Positions 1 to 8,719 of a stretch of DNA of 23,791 nucleotides are shown here, in pieces. The stretch lies in the NCBI GenBank assembly GCA_964605915.1, contig CAZSET010000029.1:1-23791 (forward strand). The letters are read 5' to 3'. The notes below the pieces were generated by a model, which was given only the letters and a program-made list of their open reading frames with translations, had not been told where the DNA came from and did not search any database. Each line of letters starts with the position of its first letter. Position 1 is the first letter of the stretch. The stretch is from DAOVRD01 sp964605915. Its GTDB lineage: Bacteria; Planctomycetota; Brocadiia; SM23-32. The position numbers and the translations under genes are program-made.

Positions 1-1
1 C

Positions 2-703
2 AGGCTGGGATTCGCCGTCCCCAAGCCGCTCATCCCCCTGGCCACCGGCGTCTCCATCATCGAGCAGCAGCTCGACAACTTATCCCACTACGTCGACCGC
101 GAAGACGTGATGCTGGTGGTCGGCTACAAGAAAGAGTTCATCATGGAGGCGTTCCCTCGCAACGTCTTCGTCTACAACGAGCGCTACAGCGTCACCAACA
201 CCAGCAAGAGCCTGGTGCGGGGCCTGGCCCGCTGCAGGGGGCATGACGTGCTCTGGCTGAACGGCGACGTCGTGTTCGACCACGAGATCGTCCGTGAGCT
301 CCTGGGCAGCCCCGACAGCGCGGTCGCCGTCGTGTCGAGCCAGGTCGGCGAGGAGGAGGTCAAGTACAGGACCGACTCCGACGGCGCGATCTGTGAGATA
401 TCGAAGCACGTGGCCGACGCGGAAGGAGAAGCCGTCGGCATCAACCTGGTGAGAAGCCGTGACCTGGCAATGCTGGTGCAGTGCCTGGAACTGTGTGACA
501 AGCACGATTACTTCGAGAGGGCCGTCGAGCTGGCCATCGGGGAGAGCATGACGGTGAGGGCCGTCGACGTGTCGGCCTACCGGTGCATCGAGGTGGACTT
601 CCCCGAGGATCTCCGCAGGGCGAACGAGCTGTTCGGCGGCGCCCAGGCGATCGCCGACTCCGACCGGGCCGCCGGCCCTGCCCGCCGAGCCTCCGTTGCC
701 TGA
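2..703 (+). CDS. Nucleotidyltransferase of the sugar/choline-phosphate type, 5'-truncated
   Basis: The gene enters from the left edge; the open frame reads back to base 2, so only about 10-20 residues are missing. The first visible residues, RLGF, followed by VPKPLIPL, match the end of the GxGxRLG...PKPL nucleotide-binding signature of the GT-A nucleotidyltransferase fold (LicC, GlmU N-domain and hexose-1-phosphate nucleotidylyltransferases). LNGDVVFD further on fits the metal-binding Asp, and VDFPEDLRRANEL fits the conserved C-terminal Asp of the family. The stretch YNERYSVTNTSKSL resembles the LicC-like subgroup. Such enzymes activate a sugar or alcohol phosphate with NTP in the cytoplasm; the substrate cannot be read from sequence. 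A GTG at 107 is open but lies inside the conserved fold, so it is not the true start. The gene ends beside a glycosyltransferase and close to the flagellin genes, suggesting a donor-synthesis role in filament modification (inference). Confidence 0.8.
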   Translation, partial: RLGFAVPKPLIPLATGVSIIEQQLDNLSHYVDREDVMLVVGYKKEFIMEAFPRNVFVYNERYSVTNTSKSLVRGLARCRGHDVLWLNGDVVFDHEIVRELLGSPDSAVAVVSSQVGEEEVKYRTDSDGAICEISKHVADAEGEAVGINLVRSRDLAMLVQCLELCDKHDYFERAVELAIGESMTVRAVDVSAYRCIEVDFPEDLRRANELFGGAQAIADSDRAAGPARRASVA

Positions 704-725
704 ACTGACGCGACAGGTCTTGCCG

Positions 726-2924
726 ATGCCATCCAGGCCGCGAGTCACGGTTCTGACGCCTACCTACAACCGCCCTGCCTACCTGGCGGAGACGATCCGT
801 AGCGTGCTGGGGCAGCGGTTCGTCGACTGGGAGATGCTGGTCATCAACGACGGCGGCGTGGACGTCGGTCACATCGTGCGGAAGTTCGCCGACGAACGTC
901 TCCGATATTTCCCGCGCGAGGAGAACCGCGGGAAGGCCGCGTGCCTGAACTTCGGGCTCGAGCGCGCCCGCGGCGACTACGTCGCCTACCTGGACGACGA
1001 TGACGTGTGGTACCCCGATCACCTTCACGCCCTGGTCGACGCGCTGGACGAGAACAGAAACGCTGGCGTGGCCTACTCCGACCTCTACCGCGTCATCTTC
1101 CTGCGGGACGGGCAGGGCCGGCGATACCCCCTCCAGAAGAACGTGGAGGTCTGCCGCGACTACAACCGGATGTTCATGTTCCACTTCAACCACACCTTGC
1201 ACGTGAGCCTTATGCACCGCAAGGGGCTCGCCCTGAGGGCAGGGGGCTACGACGAGAGCGTGCGGGTGCTCATCGACTGGAACCTGACGCGAAAGCTGTC
1301 GTTCTACACGGATTTCATCCACGTGCCGGCCGTCACGGGGGAGTACTACGTGCCGCTCACGGGCTCGGACCGCATCTCCGACCTCCAGCGGCGGGATGAG
1401 GAGAAGTACAGGCAGAACCTGCGCCGCATCCGGGCGGACTTGCCCCCCGAGCCCTGGCCGATGGTCGAGAAGGTCGCCGTGGTCTTCCCCGTGCAGGAGT
1501 GGTCCGAACGCGAGCTGGACGTAGTGTGGCACTTGACCGAGCGGCTGGACTATCCGTGTCGGATCGTGCTGGTCAATGGGCGTGAGGACTACGGCGAGGG
1601 CGACTGCGCCCGCGCGCTCGGGCCGCTCGCCGAGCTGAAGCACCTGCGCGTCGTGTCTGCGCCGCCCGGTGCCGGTCCCGGAGCCTGCTACGCCGTCGGC
1701 ATGGACAGCATCGAAGCCGACTACTACTACCTTTCCTCGCCACAGGCGTCTGTCGATGTGGACTGCCGCTTGATCTCGGGGCTCAGCTACCTGGCCGAGA
1801 CCGGATGCGACGGCGTGCGCTGGCCGGAAGACCCCGTCAAAGAGGGCCCATGCGATCTGATGGTCAGGCGGCAGCACCGGACGTCGCCGTCCGAGCCCGG
1901 GCAGGCCGACGTGCGCACCGTGCCTCGGGACTGGTTCCCTGAGGCGTTCAAGATGGATTACCTGCTGCACTTCGCGGAGCGGTGCTGCGAGGAGGGGGCC
2001 CATGCGGTCGCCCAGCAGCTTCTTGACGAGGTGCAGGCCATCGCCGGGGCGAGCGGGCAGGCATACCTGGTCCAGCTCTACGCGCGGGTGGCCTTTGGGA
2101 TGGGCAACTACGAACGGGCCGAGCGCATGTGCAAGGACCTTATCTCCCGGGGCTATGGCTGCGATAACTGGGTGACCCTGGGGCGCATCTTTCAAGAGCG
2201 CACGGACTACGCCGCTGCGGCCGAGGCGTATCGGCAGGCCCTTCAAGGGATCGGGCTGGGCGAGGAGGACGTGGACGCGGGGCCCTTCCCGATAATGTGC
2301 GCCAGCGAGTTCGACGCCTTCAGGGCCATGGTCGGATTGGGGGAGTGCTTGCTGGAGATGGGGCGGGACGCCGAGGCGGCGCCGGCCCTGCGCCGGGCCT
2401 CGCGGCTGTGTGCGAACAACCACAGGGCCTATCTCGCGTTCGGGCGCATCTTCCTCCGCCAGGGAAGCCTGGACCGGGCCGCGGAGGCGCTGGAGCTTGC
2501 CAGGCAGACCGATCCAGAGGGGCGGGTGCCGGCCCTACACGCCGCGTTCGGTCAACTGATGGAGGCCCGGGGTCGGATCGGGGAGGCCTACGGGCACTGG
2601 CTCAGGGCGCAGTCGGCCGCACCTGATCGCGAGGAGTACGCCGTGCGTGCGGCCGGGCTGGCCGAGTCGCTTGGCAAGCGCGAAGACGCGGGGCAGATCT
2701 TCAGGGAACTGCTGAGCCATCGTCCCGGCAACGTACGCGCCCTGGTGGGTCTGGCGAAGCTGTGCCTGGAGGCAGGGAGGGCAGCGGAGGCGGCGGAGTT
2801 CGCGCGGAGGGCGACGCTGCTGAGTCCAGACCATGCGGGAGCGCGCTCCCTGCTGGGAGCGGCGCTCGGCGGGCCTGCGGGTCGTGGCGAATCGTCGCCT
2901 CCCGCAGTCAGGCTTGGTAGCTGA
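726..2924 (+). CDS. GT2 glycosyltransferase with a second degenerate GT-like domain and C-terminal TPR repeats
   Basis: This is a cytoplasmic protein of 732 aa from the ATG at 726. A TTG at 696 would overlap the upstream gene by 8 nt and add ten residues before the fold, so ATG 726 is preferred, although no strong ribosome site decides it. Residues 7-210 are a family 2 glycosyltransferase: VTVLTPTYNRPAYL at the start, VINDGG as the nucleotide-binding strand, and YLDDDDVWYPDH (about 88-99) as the metal-binding DXD. Residues about 246-372 look like a second GT-A domain (RIVLVNGRED, then YYYLSSPQ where the DXD should be) and probably cannot bind metal. Residues 410-722 are helical TPR-type repeats with periodic A/G/Y positions. 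No signal peptide or membrane segment is seen. GT2-TPR proteins often modify surface proteins; with fliS-fliD-fliC adjacent, flagellin is the obvious acceptor (inference). The 3' end overlaps the convergent fliS by 17 bp. Confidence 0.85.
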   Translation: MPSRPRVTVLTPTYNRPAYLAETIRSVLGQRFVDWEMLVINDGGVDVGHIVRKFADERLRYFPREENRGKAACLNFGLERARGDYVAYLDDDDVWYPDHLHALVDALDENRNAGVAYSDLYRVIFLRDGQGRRYPLQKNVEVCRDYNRMFMFHFNHTLHVSLMHRKGLALRAGGYDESVRVLIDWNLTRKLSFYTDFIHVPAVTGEYYVPLTGSDRISDLQRRDEEKYRQNLRRIRADLPPEPWPMVEKVAVVFPVQEWSERELDVVWHLTERLDYPCRIVLVNGREDYGEGDCARALGPLAELKHLRVVSAPPGAGPGACYAVGMDSIEADYYYLSSPQASVDVDCRLISGLSYLAETGCDGVRWPEDPVKEGPCDLMVRRQHRTSPSEPGQADVRTVPRDWFPEAFKMDYLLHFAERCCEEGAHAVAQQLLDEVQAIAGASGQAYLVQLYARVAFGMGNYERAERMCKDLISRGYGCDNWVTLGRIFQERTDYAAAAEAYRQALQGIGLGEEDVDAGPFPIMCASEFDAFRAMVGLGECLLEMGRDAEAAPALRRASRLCANNHRAYLAFGRIFLRQGSLDRAAEALELARQTDPEGRVPALHAAFGQLMEARGRIGEAYGHWLRAQSAAPDREEYAVRAAGLAESLGKREDAGQIFRELLSHRPGNVRALVGLAKLCLEAGRAAEAAEFARRATLLSPDHAGARSLLGAALGGPAGRGESSPPAVRLGS

Positions 2925-3321
2925 GGCCCGTGTGGCGGGCGCTGTCGGGCTGGTCCCCGCCGTTTGCGGCGGCCTGTTCCCAGGCCTGGCGCAATTCGGC
3001 CAGGACCTTGATGGACTCGTCGATCATCTCCGGACTGCGTTCGATGTTGGCCTGGGTGAGGTGACCGTACAGGAAGTTGTACAGGGCGCGCAGGTCGTTG
3101 GCGATCTGGGGGCCTGCCTCGACGTTCAGGCAGTTGTTCAGCTCCGCCACGATGTCCTGGGCTTTCCCGATGTAGACGCCCTTGAGCGCGTAGTCCCCCT
3201 CCTGGAGCTTCTGCTTAGCCGTCCTGAGGAACTTGATCGCCCCGTCGTACAGCATCGCCACCAGCTTGGCGCGCTCCTGCGTGGATACGTCATTGTCGAC
3301 GTAGGTCTCTTGGGCCTCCAT
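2908..3321 (-). CDS. fliS: Flagellar secretion chaperone FliS
   Basis: This 137-aa protein binds the disordered C-terminus of flagellin in the cytoplasm, prevents premature polymerisation and delivers it to the export gate. The diagnostic N-terminal half is present: a YVDNDV segment, then LVAMLYDGAIKFLRTA (the FliS LxxMLYDGAIxFL signature) and a helical bundle through LYNFLYGHLTQANI to the C-terminal EAWEQ-like helix LRQAWEQA. The length matches the family (about 125-140 aa). ATG 3321 is preferred because a good GGAGGAG ribosome site lies 8 nt upstream; an in-frame GTG at 3330 would put that site too close. It follows fliD with a gap of only 34 nt and no terminator, so it is probably co-transcribed with fliD from the sigma-54 promoter near 5650. 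Its 3' end overlaps the convergent glycosyltransferase gene, with no room for a terminator between them. Confidence 0.95.
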   Translation of the reverse strand: MEAQETYVDNDVSTQERAKLVAMLYDGAIKFLRTAKQKLQEGDYALKGVYIGKAQDIVAELNNCLNVEAGPQIANDLRALYNFLYGHLTQANIERSPEMIDESIKVLAELRQAWEQAAANGGDQPDSARHTGLSYQA

Positions 3322-3355
3322 TCGTAGCACTCCTCCCGCAATTTAGCGCAATGCA

Positions 3356-5509
3356 CTACTCCCCAGACCCCCCGAGCAGACTCGACGCCATCTGGGAGGT
3401 CCAGTCCTGCATGCCTTGCAGCTCGGCCATGAGCTGCTCCAGCCTGGCGTACTTGGCCGTCAGCCTTTCTCGCAGCCTCTCGAGCCTTGCTTCCTCCCTT
3501 TCTATCCGATCATCGATCTGGCCGATGATGCCCTGGTAGCTCTCTTCAATGTTGTGGATCAGGCCGTCGGTGTCGTCCAGGATGTTGCCCAGCACGCCGG
3601 CCAGCCTCCCCGCGGTCCCCTGCCTGACGCGGATGGTGGCGGTCTGGGTGGTCGAACTGCCGTCCCAGACGGCCTTGACCCACAGGGCCTCCTCGGGGTT
3701 CCCCGAAGCGCCGACGATGTAGGAGCCGTCCAGGTCGGCGCTGCGCCAGGTGGACTCGCTGCTGAGCCTGATGCGGCCGGCGGTCAGGTTCCCGCTGCCA
3801 TCGAATGTGGCCTCCACGTCGTACGTGCCCGGTGTGGTCAGCAGGCTGCTGGCCTGGTAGAAGGTCAGGTAGCTGCTGTCGGAGAAGCCCTCGAAGTCGG
3901 ACGAGAACAGGGCGACCACGGCGTCGAAATCGTTGGTCAGCGCATCCTCCAACGCGGACTCGTCTACGGTCAGCGTGCCCAACTCGATGTCTTCCACGTC
4001 GCCCGCTGTCTCGATGCCGACCTGGCCGAGCAACGTGTAGGGATCGGCGCCTTGCTCGAAGCCCGGGGGCGAGGTGATGATGACGTCGCGCATCAGGGAC
4101 TCCACCAGTTCGGCCCCGTAGTTGCCCAGAAGAACGCCGGCCTCTCCCTGTTCCGCGTCGTAGTCCGTCCGCTCGTTCAGGAACCTCTTGACCGCGTTGT
4201 AAGCGTCGACGAACTGCTGGATCTTCGCTTTGACGCCTTCGTGGTCCTCCGTCACGGTGACGGTCACGGCCGAGCCGCCCGTGTCGTCCCTCAGGGTCAG
4301 CGTGAGCCCTTCGATGAGGTCGTTGATGGCGTTGGACTGGCGCTCGATCCACCCGCTTGTCGGATAGCCGTCGATCCGCAACTGCGCGTTCTGCGCCGTC
4401 TGGGTCTCGGTGAAGTCGGCGGCTTCGAACGTGAACTTCCGGCCGCCTTCCAGTTGGGTGACGTAGCCGTCGGCCGCATAGGAGTTCGACAGGTTAGTCG
4501 TGAAGGTTACCGTGTCACTGCCCGTGTCCACGGCGGAGATCTCCAGCTCTTCGTATCCGCTTCCGTCGGCGATCACGACAGTCTCACCCACTCGGAAGTT
4601 GGCCGCATCATCCACGGCTATCTGGGAGGTCCCGGCCGTCGCGCCGGACGCCAGGCCGCTGCCCGTCCCGCGCGGCGTGGCGTACGCGTTCTGGGCGATG
4701 GTGAAGTCGTCCCCCAGGGCGCTCTTCAGGTTCAGCGTGTTGGTGCTTATCGAGTCGATGATGTGGTACTCGGCGGAGCTGTCGTCGTCATTGATGATGA
4801 TGGCCATGTACTGGGCGAAGGCGGACGCGTCGTCGACGCTCACGGAAGAGGAGCCGCTGGAGGCGTCGGCGCTCAGCGTGCCCGAGTCTCCCTCCAGGGT
4901 CGTGCCGGAGGAGTCGATGGTGATGGTGTGATCGCTGCCCATGTCGTCGCCGCGCAGGACGAGGTGGTGCGAGGTGGCTCCGCCGCTTCCGTCGTCCAGT
5001 ATGTAGGCGGTGACGTCCGGATTGTCTGCGTCGCCGTTGATCAGCCCGACCAGTTGCTCAAGCGTAGTGCCGCTTGCCACCTCGACGGTCACGGCCGTGC
5101 CGGCGTAGGTGTAGGCGAAGTCGAGCGAGGATCCGCTGTTGTTGATGACCGTGACCGCGTCGTCCACGCCGGCGTGTATCTCCACCTCGGAGTCGGCCAA
5201 CTGGTTGACCTGGACCTCGTAGGAGCCGGGCGTGGCTGAGCCAGATACCTGGGCGAACACGGAGGACTCGTCGCTGCTGGCGGCCTGGTAGGAACGCAGT
5301 TCGTCCGAGGTGTCCATGGACTGGGCGGCGTCCAGCAGGTCGTTCAGGAGGGAGCGGAGCTGCTCGAAGGCGGTCGCTTTGATCTCCCAGGTCGTCTTCC
5401 AGTTCTGGATTGGCTCGATGATCCGCTGGCGGCGAATCTCGATCTGCGCCTCGATCAGCTCGTTCCAGTCTATGCCCGTGGCCACGCCCGAGAAGCTTAC
5501 GGTACTCAT
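3356..5509 (-). CDS. fliD: Flagellar filament cap protein FliD (HAP2)
   Basis: FliD is secreted through the flagellar channel and forms the cap under which flagellin folds. The 717-aa product has the FliD N-domain at residues 1-110 (VSFSGVATGIDWNELIEAQI, then the long helix with RIIEPIQNWKTTWE). The FliD C-domain spans about 365-717: INDLIEGLTLTLRD, VTVTVTEDHEGVKAKIQQFVDAYN, and a terminal coiled coil rich in E and R (about 660-705) ending in MQDWTSQMASSLLGG. Between these domains, residues about 215-351 hold two beta-rich repeats not needed by the family core. The protein is longer than most FliD proteins (usually about 450-650 aa). The start matches the family N-terminus exactly. A purine-rich GAGGAAAGGG lies upstream, inside an inverted repeat. 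A sigma-54-type promoter lies about 140 nt upstream; fliS follows downstream. Confidence 0.95.
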   Translation of the reverse strand: MSTVSFSGVATGIDWNELIEAQIEIRRQRIIEPIQNWKTTWEIKATAFEQLRSLLNDLLDAAQSMDTSDELRSYQAASSDESSVFAQVSGSATPGSYEVQVNQLADSEVEIHAGVDDAVTVINNSGSSLDFAYTYAGTAVTVEVASGTTLEQLVGLINGDADNPDVTAYILDDGSGGATSHHLVLRGDDMGSDHTITIDSSGTTLEGDSGTLSADASSGSSSVSVDDASAFAQYMAIIINDDDSSAEYHIIDSISTNTLNLKSALGDDFTIAQNAYATPRGTGSGLASGATAGTSQIAVDDAANFRVGETVVIADGSGYEELEISAVDTGSDTVTFTTNLSNSYAADGYVTQLEGGRKFTFEAADFTETQTAQNAQLRIDGYPTSGWIERQSNAINDLIEGLTLTLRDDTGGSAVTVTVTEDHEGVKAKIQQFVDAYNAVKRFLNERTDYDAEQGEAGVLLGNYGAELVESLMRDVIITSPPGFEQGADPYTLLGQVGIETAGDVEDIELGTLTVDESALEDALTNDFDAVVALFSSDFEGFSDSSYLTFYQASSLLTTPGTYDVEATFDGSGNLTAGRIRLSSESTWRSADLDGSYIVGASGNPEEALWVKAVWDGSSTTQTATIRVRQGTAGRLAGVLGNILDDTDGLIHNIEESYQGIIGQIDDRIEREEARLERLRERLTAKYARLEQLMAELQGMQDWTSQMASSLLGGSGE
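4457..4867 (-). repeat. Two tandem beta-rich repeats of about 65 aa inside FliD
   Basis: FliD residues about 215-278 and 287-351 share a pattern: SGSSSVSVDDASAFAQYM against AGTSQIAVDDAANFRVGE, then a short acidic turn with a Y-E/H-(I/L) strand, a strand ending in T-L-N-L or T-V-T-F, and a closing NAYAT or SYAADGYVT. The alternating hydrophobic strand pattern resembles small beta domains common in phage and surface proteins. The copies are clearly diverged, so this is an old duplication rather than a recent DNA repeat. Boundaries are by eye. Confidence 0.6.
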
Positions 5510-5511
5510 CC

Positions 5512-5544
5512 GGAAAGCCCTTTCCTCGGGAGGAAAACTTTTCC
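5512..5544. promoter_or_regulatory. Two tandem dyads in the fliD leader
   Basis: GGAAAA-C-TTTTCC (5532-5544) and GGAAAG-CC-CTTTCC (5512-5525) are perfect inverted repeats with centres about 20 bp apart. They share a GGAAA...TTTCC core and lie immediately upstream of the fliD start codon. The second one contains the purine-rich ribosome-binding region. They could be a paired operator or an mRNA structure; the sequence does not decide. Confidence 0.4.
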
Positions 5545-5642
5545 CGTGCGCCCAGGACCCGTCGGAGGCCCTGCTGATGCTTCCTGAAGGTCCGGAGCAA
5601 GCTCGGCGCGCCCAAGCGGGACGACGATTCTCACAGTAGGGG

Positions 5643-5657
5643 GCAAACGACGTGCCG
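5643..5657 (-). promoter_or_regulatory. Predicted sigma-54 promoter for fliD-fliS
   Basis: Read on the minus strand the element is CGGCACG-TCGT-TTGC, against the sigma-54 consensus TGGCACG-N4-TTGC. The invariant GG and GC are exactly 12 positions apart, measured G to G. The predicted start of transcription is near 5631, giving a leader of about 120 nt before fliD. It lies just beyond the T-run of the fliC terminator. Confidence 0.7.
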
Positions 5658-5659
5658 CC

Positions 5660-5696
5660 AAAAAAAAGCGGCCTCCCGCGCCAGACGGGAGGCCGC
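5660..5696 (-). terminator. Rho-independent terminator of fliC
   Basis: A perfect 11-bp GC-rich stem (GCGGCCTCCCG at 5668-5678 and CGGGAGGCCGC at 5686-5696) with a 7-nt loop is followed on the minus strand by eight T residues (A-run at 5660-5667 on the plus strand). It starts 12 nt after the fliC stop and isolates fliC from fliD. Confidence 0.95.
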
Positions 5697-5707
5697 TATG
5701 GAGAGGC

Positions 5708-6541
5708 TTATCCACCCAGCAGGGCGAGCGCCATCTGAGGCACGACGTTGGCCTGCACGAGCATGGCGACGCCGGCCTGAGCCAGAACCATGTTCCGGGT
5801 CAGTTCGGCCATCTCCCAGGCCACGTCCACGTCGGAAATCTGCGACTCGGCGGCCTGGATGTTCTCCCGCTGGATCTCCAGGTTGGAGATGGTGTTCTCC
5901 AGGCGGTTCATCATGGCGCCGAAGTGCGCCCTCGCGGTGTCCTTCGTTCCGATGGCGCTGTTGACGGTCTCCAAGGCAGCCTGCGCCGAGCCCTGGGAGG
6001 CGATGCTCAGGCTGGCGATCCCCAGGGCGCTGGCTGTCATGTTCTGCTTGGTGACGTAGTAGTAGTCCTCGGCCGAGCTGTTGCCCGGGCCGAAATGGAT
6101 CTTGAGGGTCCCGCTGGTGTTCAGGCCGTAGACCTCATTGAACGTGGTCGCGTTGGCGATTCGGGTGATCTCGTCCCTCATCGCGTTGAACTCATCGTGC
6201 ATGATGGTACGCTGGTCGTCGCTGTACGTTCCGGTCGAGGCCTGAACGGCCAGCTCCTTCATACGGATGAGCTTCTCGTCGATGACCTGCGCGGCGCCGT
6301 CGAACGTTTGCAGCATCGAGATGGCATCGTTCGCGTTGCGGATGCCCTGTCCCAATGCCGCCACTTCTGCCCTCATCAGCTCGCGCACGGCCAGCCCCGC
6401 TGCGTCGTCGTCAGCGCTGTTTATCCGAAGACCGGACGACAGCGCGTTGATCGACTCCGCCAGCGTGGTGTACGTGGCACCGAGGTTCCTCAACGCCGTC
6501 TGAGCCATCAGGTTGTGTTTGATGACCAGACCCATGCCCAT
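5708..6541 (-). CDS. fliC: Flagellin, short D0-D1 type
   Basis: This is the major filament subunit, exported unfolded through the flagellar channel. The 277-aa product has the N-terminal D0/D1 signature (LVIKHNLMAQTALRNLG, then LSSGLRINSADDDAAGLAV and the ISMLQTFDGA helix) and the C-terminal one (MNRLENTISNLEIQRENI, then AAESQISDVDVAWEMAELTR and a hydrophobic end). The central part is only about 40 residues, so the surface D2/D3 domains of enteric flagellins are absent; it is near the minimum size for the family. Start 6541 is chosen because AGGAGG lies 8 nt upstream. A second in-frame ATG at 6535 is also possible but would be spaced 14 nt away; a GTG at 6550 overlaps the ribosome site and is rejected. 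A sigma-28-like promoter lies upstream and a strong terminator downstream, so it is a single-gene unit. Confidence 0.97.
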   Translation of the reverse strand: MGMGLVIKHNLMAQTALRNLGATYTTLAESINALSSGLRINSADDDAAGLAVRELMRAEVAALGQGIRNANDAISMLQTFDGAAQVIDEKLIRMKELAVQASTGTYSDDQRTIMHDEFNAMRDEITRIANATTFNEVYGLNTSGTLKIHFGPGNSSAEDYYYVTKQNMTASALGIASLSIASQGSAQAALETVNSAIGTKDTARAHFGAMMNRLENTISNLEIQRENIQAAESQISDVDVAWEMAELTRNMVLAQAGVAMLVQANVVPQMALALLGG

Positions 6542-6625
6542 GGCACACACCTCCTACACTGAAGAAACTTCTGGTTGCACAGCCGTGTGGCCGTGTACGT
6601 TTGCCGCTTGCGAATCTCGTCCTCT

Positions 6626-6635
6626 GGTTCGAACC
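6626..6635. promoter_or_regulatory. 10-bp perfect palindrome at the start of the fliC transcript
   Basis: GGTTCGAACC lies about 5-15 nt downstream of the start of transcription expected from the sigma-28-like promoter. A second dyad in the same leader, at 6578-6595, can fold on the minus strand as CACGGC-6 nt-GCTGTG with one G-T pair. These may be operator or mRNA-stability elements. The first resembles a tRNA T-arm by chance, but no tRNA surrounds it. Confidence 0.3.
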
Positions 6636-6647
6636 TCTCCTACTTAC

Positions 6648-6676
6648 TTATTCGGAAGAATGGCTTTGCACTTTAG
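6648..6676 (-). promoter_or_regulatory. Predicted sigma-28 (FliA-type) promoter of fliC
   Basis: On the minus strand a CTAAAG element (TAAA core at 6672-6675) is followed after 16 nt by CCGAATAA (6648-6655), close to the sigma-28 consensus TAAA-N15-GCCGATAA. The expected transcription start is near 6641, giving a leader of about 100 nt. It is a good but imperfect match, supported by its position in front of flagellin, the usual sigma-28 target, and by flgM in the same window. Confidence 0.65.
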
Positions 6677-6689
6677 GCCCCGAGGCCAG

Positions 6690-6725
6690 AAAAAAGCCGG
6701 GCAATCGGGGTTTGACTCGGCCGGC
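6690..6725 (-). terminator. Possible weak terminator of the sigma-54 activator gene
   Basis: On the minus strand a GCCGG...CCGGC stem (6721-6725 with 6696-6700) with a long loop is followed by six T residues (A-run at 6690-6695). The stem is short, so this is only a candidate, but it sits correctly between the end of the activator gene and the fliC promoter. Confidence 0.35.
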
Positions 6726-6787
6726 GGGTCGATCGGCGCGCGCAGAACGCGGGGAGGGAACGAGCTTCCGGGAAGGGCGGGTCTCTC

Positions 6788-8164
<1,377 letters not shown>

Positions 8165-8698
8165 GGGGGGACTTTCCTTCCTGCGTTCCGTTGGATTTCC
8201 CGTCGGCCGGCAACGCAAGGTTGACTCTTAGCACACGGACGAGGCGGATTTCAACATCTGTGCCTTTATTCGGTCCTGAGCGCTTGCCATCGGGGGGCCG
8301 CTGAGCTTGCCCGAGCTCGCGACGGTTCCTGCCGAGGCCCCGTCGACGCACTCGCCTCGCTGCCGGGCGGGGTACGTGGCGCGGGAAGCCCCCGGATGCA
8401 CATCCACTCGGCAGATGGGCCGCGTCGCAACGTCTCCCCGCCAAACGGCATGCAGTTGCGGCAGATCCCCAGCGGCCCCGCAGGCAGACGGGCGCGGAGA
8501 GGCCCTGCGGCGGGGTGGAACGTGGGGCGGCCGCCATCGCCGGGTCCGTTCGCGCTGCGGCCCACCGGTTCTGTCGGCAACGGGATGTTCTGCCCCTTCC
8601 GGTCGGCCACCGCGATTTCGCCGAGGAAAAAAGTAATGTGATTTCGAGGTTTTCCGATATCATAATGAAGTAGGGAACGACAGGCGGACGAAGGTCTT
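8165..8698. other. Divergent intergenic region with no convincing gene
   Basis: About 530 nt separate the activator gene from the flgM promoter. Open frames exist on both strands but have no ribosome site, are rich in R, P, G and A as expected from GC-rich non-coding DNA, and contain no recognisable motif. Visible structure: an imperfect GC-rich inverted repeat (CCCCGCAGG at 8476-8484 with CCTGCGGCGGGG at 8504-8515) and an AT-rich island at about 8628-8672 directly upstream of the sigma-54 promoter. That is where activator-binding or DNA-bending sites would be expected. No clear promoter for the minus-strand activator could be identified. Confidence 0.6.
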
Positions 8699-8714
8699 TG
8701 GCACGCTTTTGGCT
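8699..8714 (+). promoter_or_regulatory. Predicted sigma-54 promoter for flgM
   Basis: TGGCACG-CTTT-TGGCT matches the sigma-54 consensus TGGCACG-N4-TTGCW with a perfect -24 half and one mismatch in the -12 half. The invariant GG (8700-8701) and GC (8712-8713) have the correct spacing. Transcription should start at about 8725, some 23 nt before the flgM start codon. Confidence 0.75.
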
Positions 8715-8719
8715 AATTG

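Noticed and set aside
441..2423. Long minus-strand open frame antisense to the glycosyltransferase gene
   Set aside because: High GC keeps antisense frames open; the product is rich in R, P, H, V and G without domain motifs, while the plus strand shows clear GT2 and TPR patterns.
6626..6635. tRNA T-arm-like GGTTCGAACC
   Set aside because: No acceptor, D or anticodon arms fit around it; it lies in the flagellin leader.
8266..8636. Open frames on both strands in the gap before flgM
   Set aside because: No ribosome site, low-complexity composition, mutual overlap on opposite strands and no recognisable domain.
8630..8663. sigma-28-like promoter (CCGATAT) upstream of flgM
   Set aside because: No TAAA element at the required distance; the sigma-54 element nearer the gene is far better.
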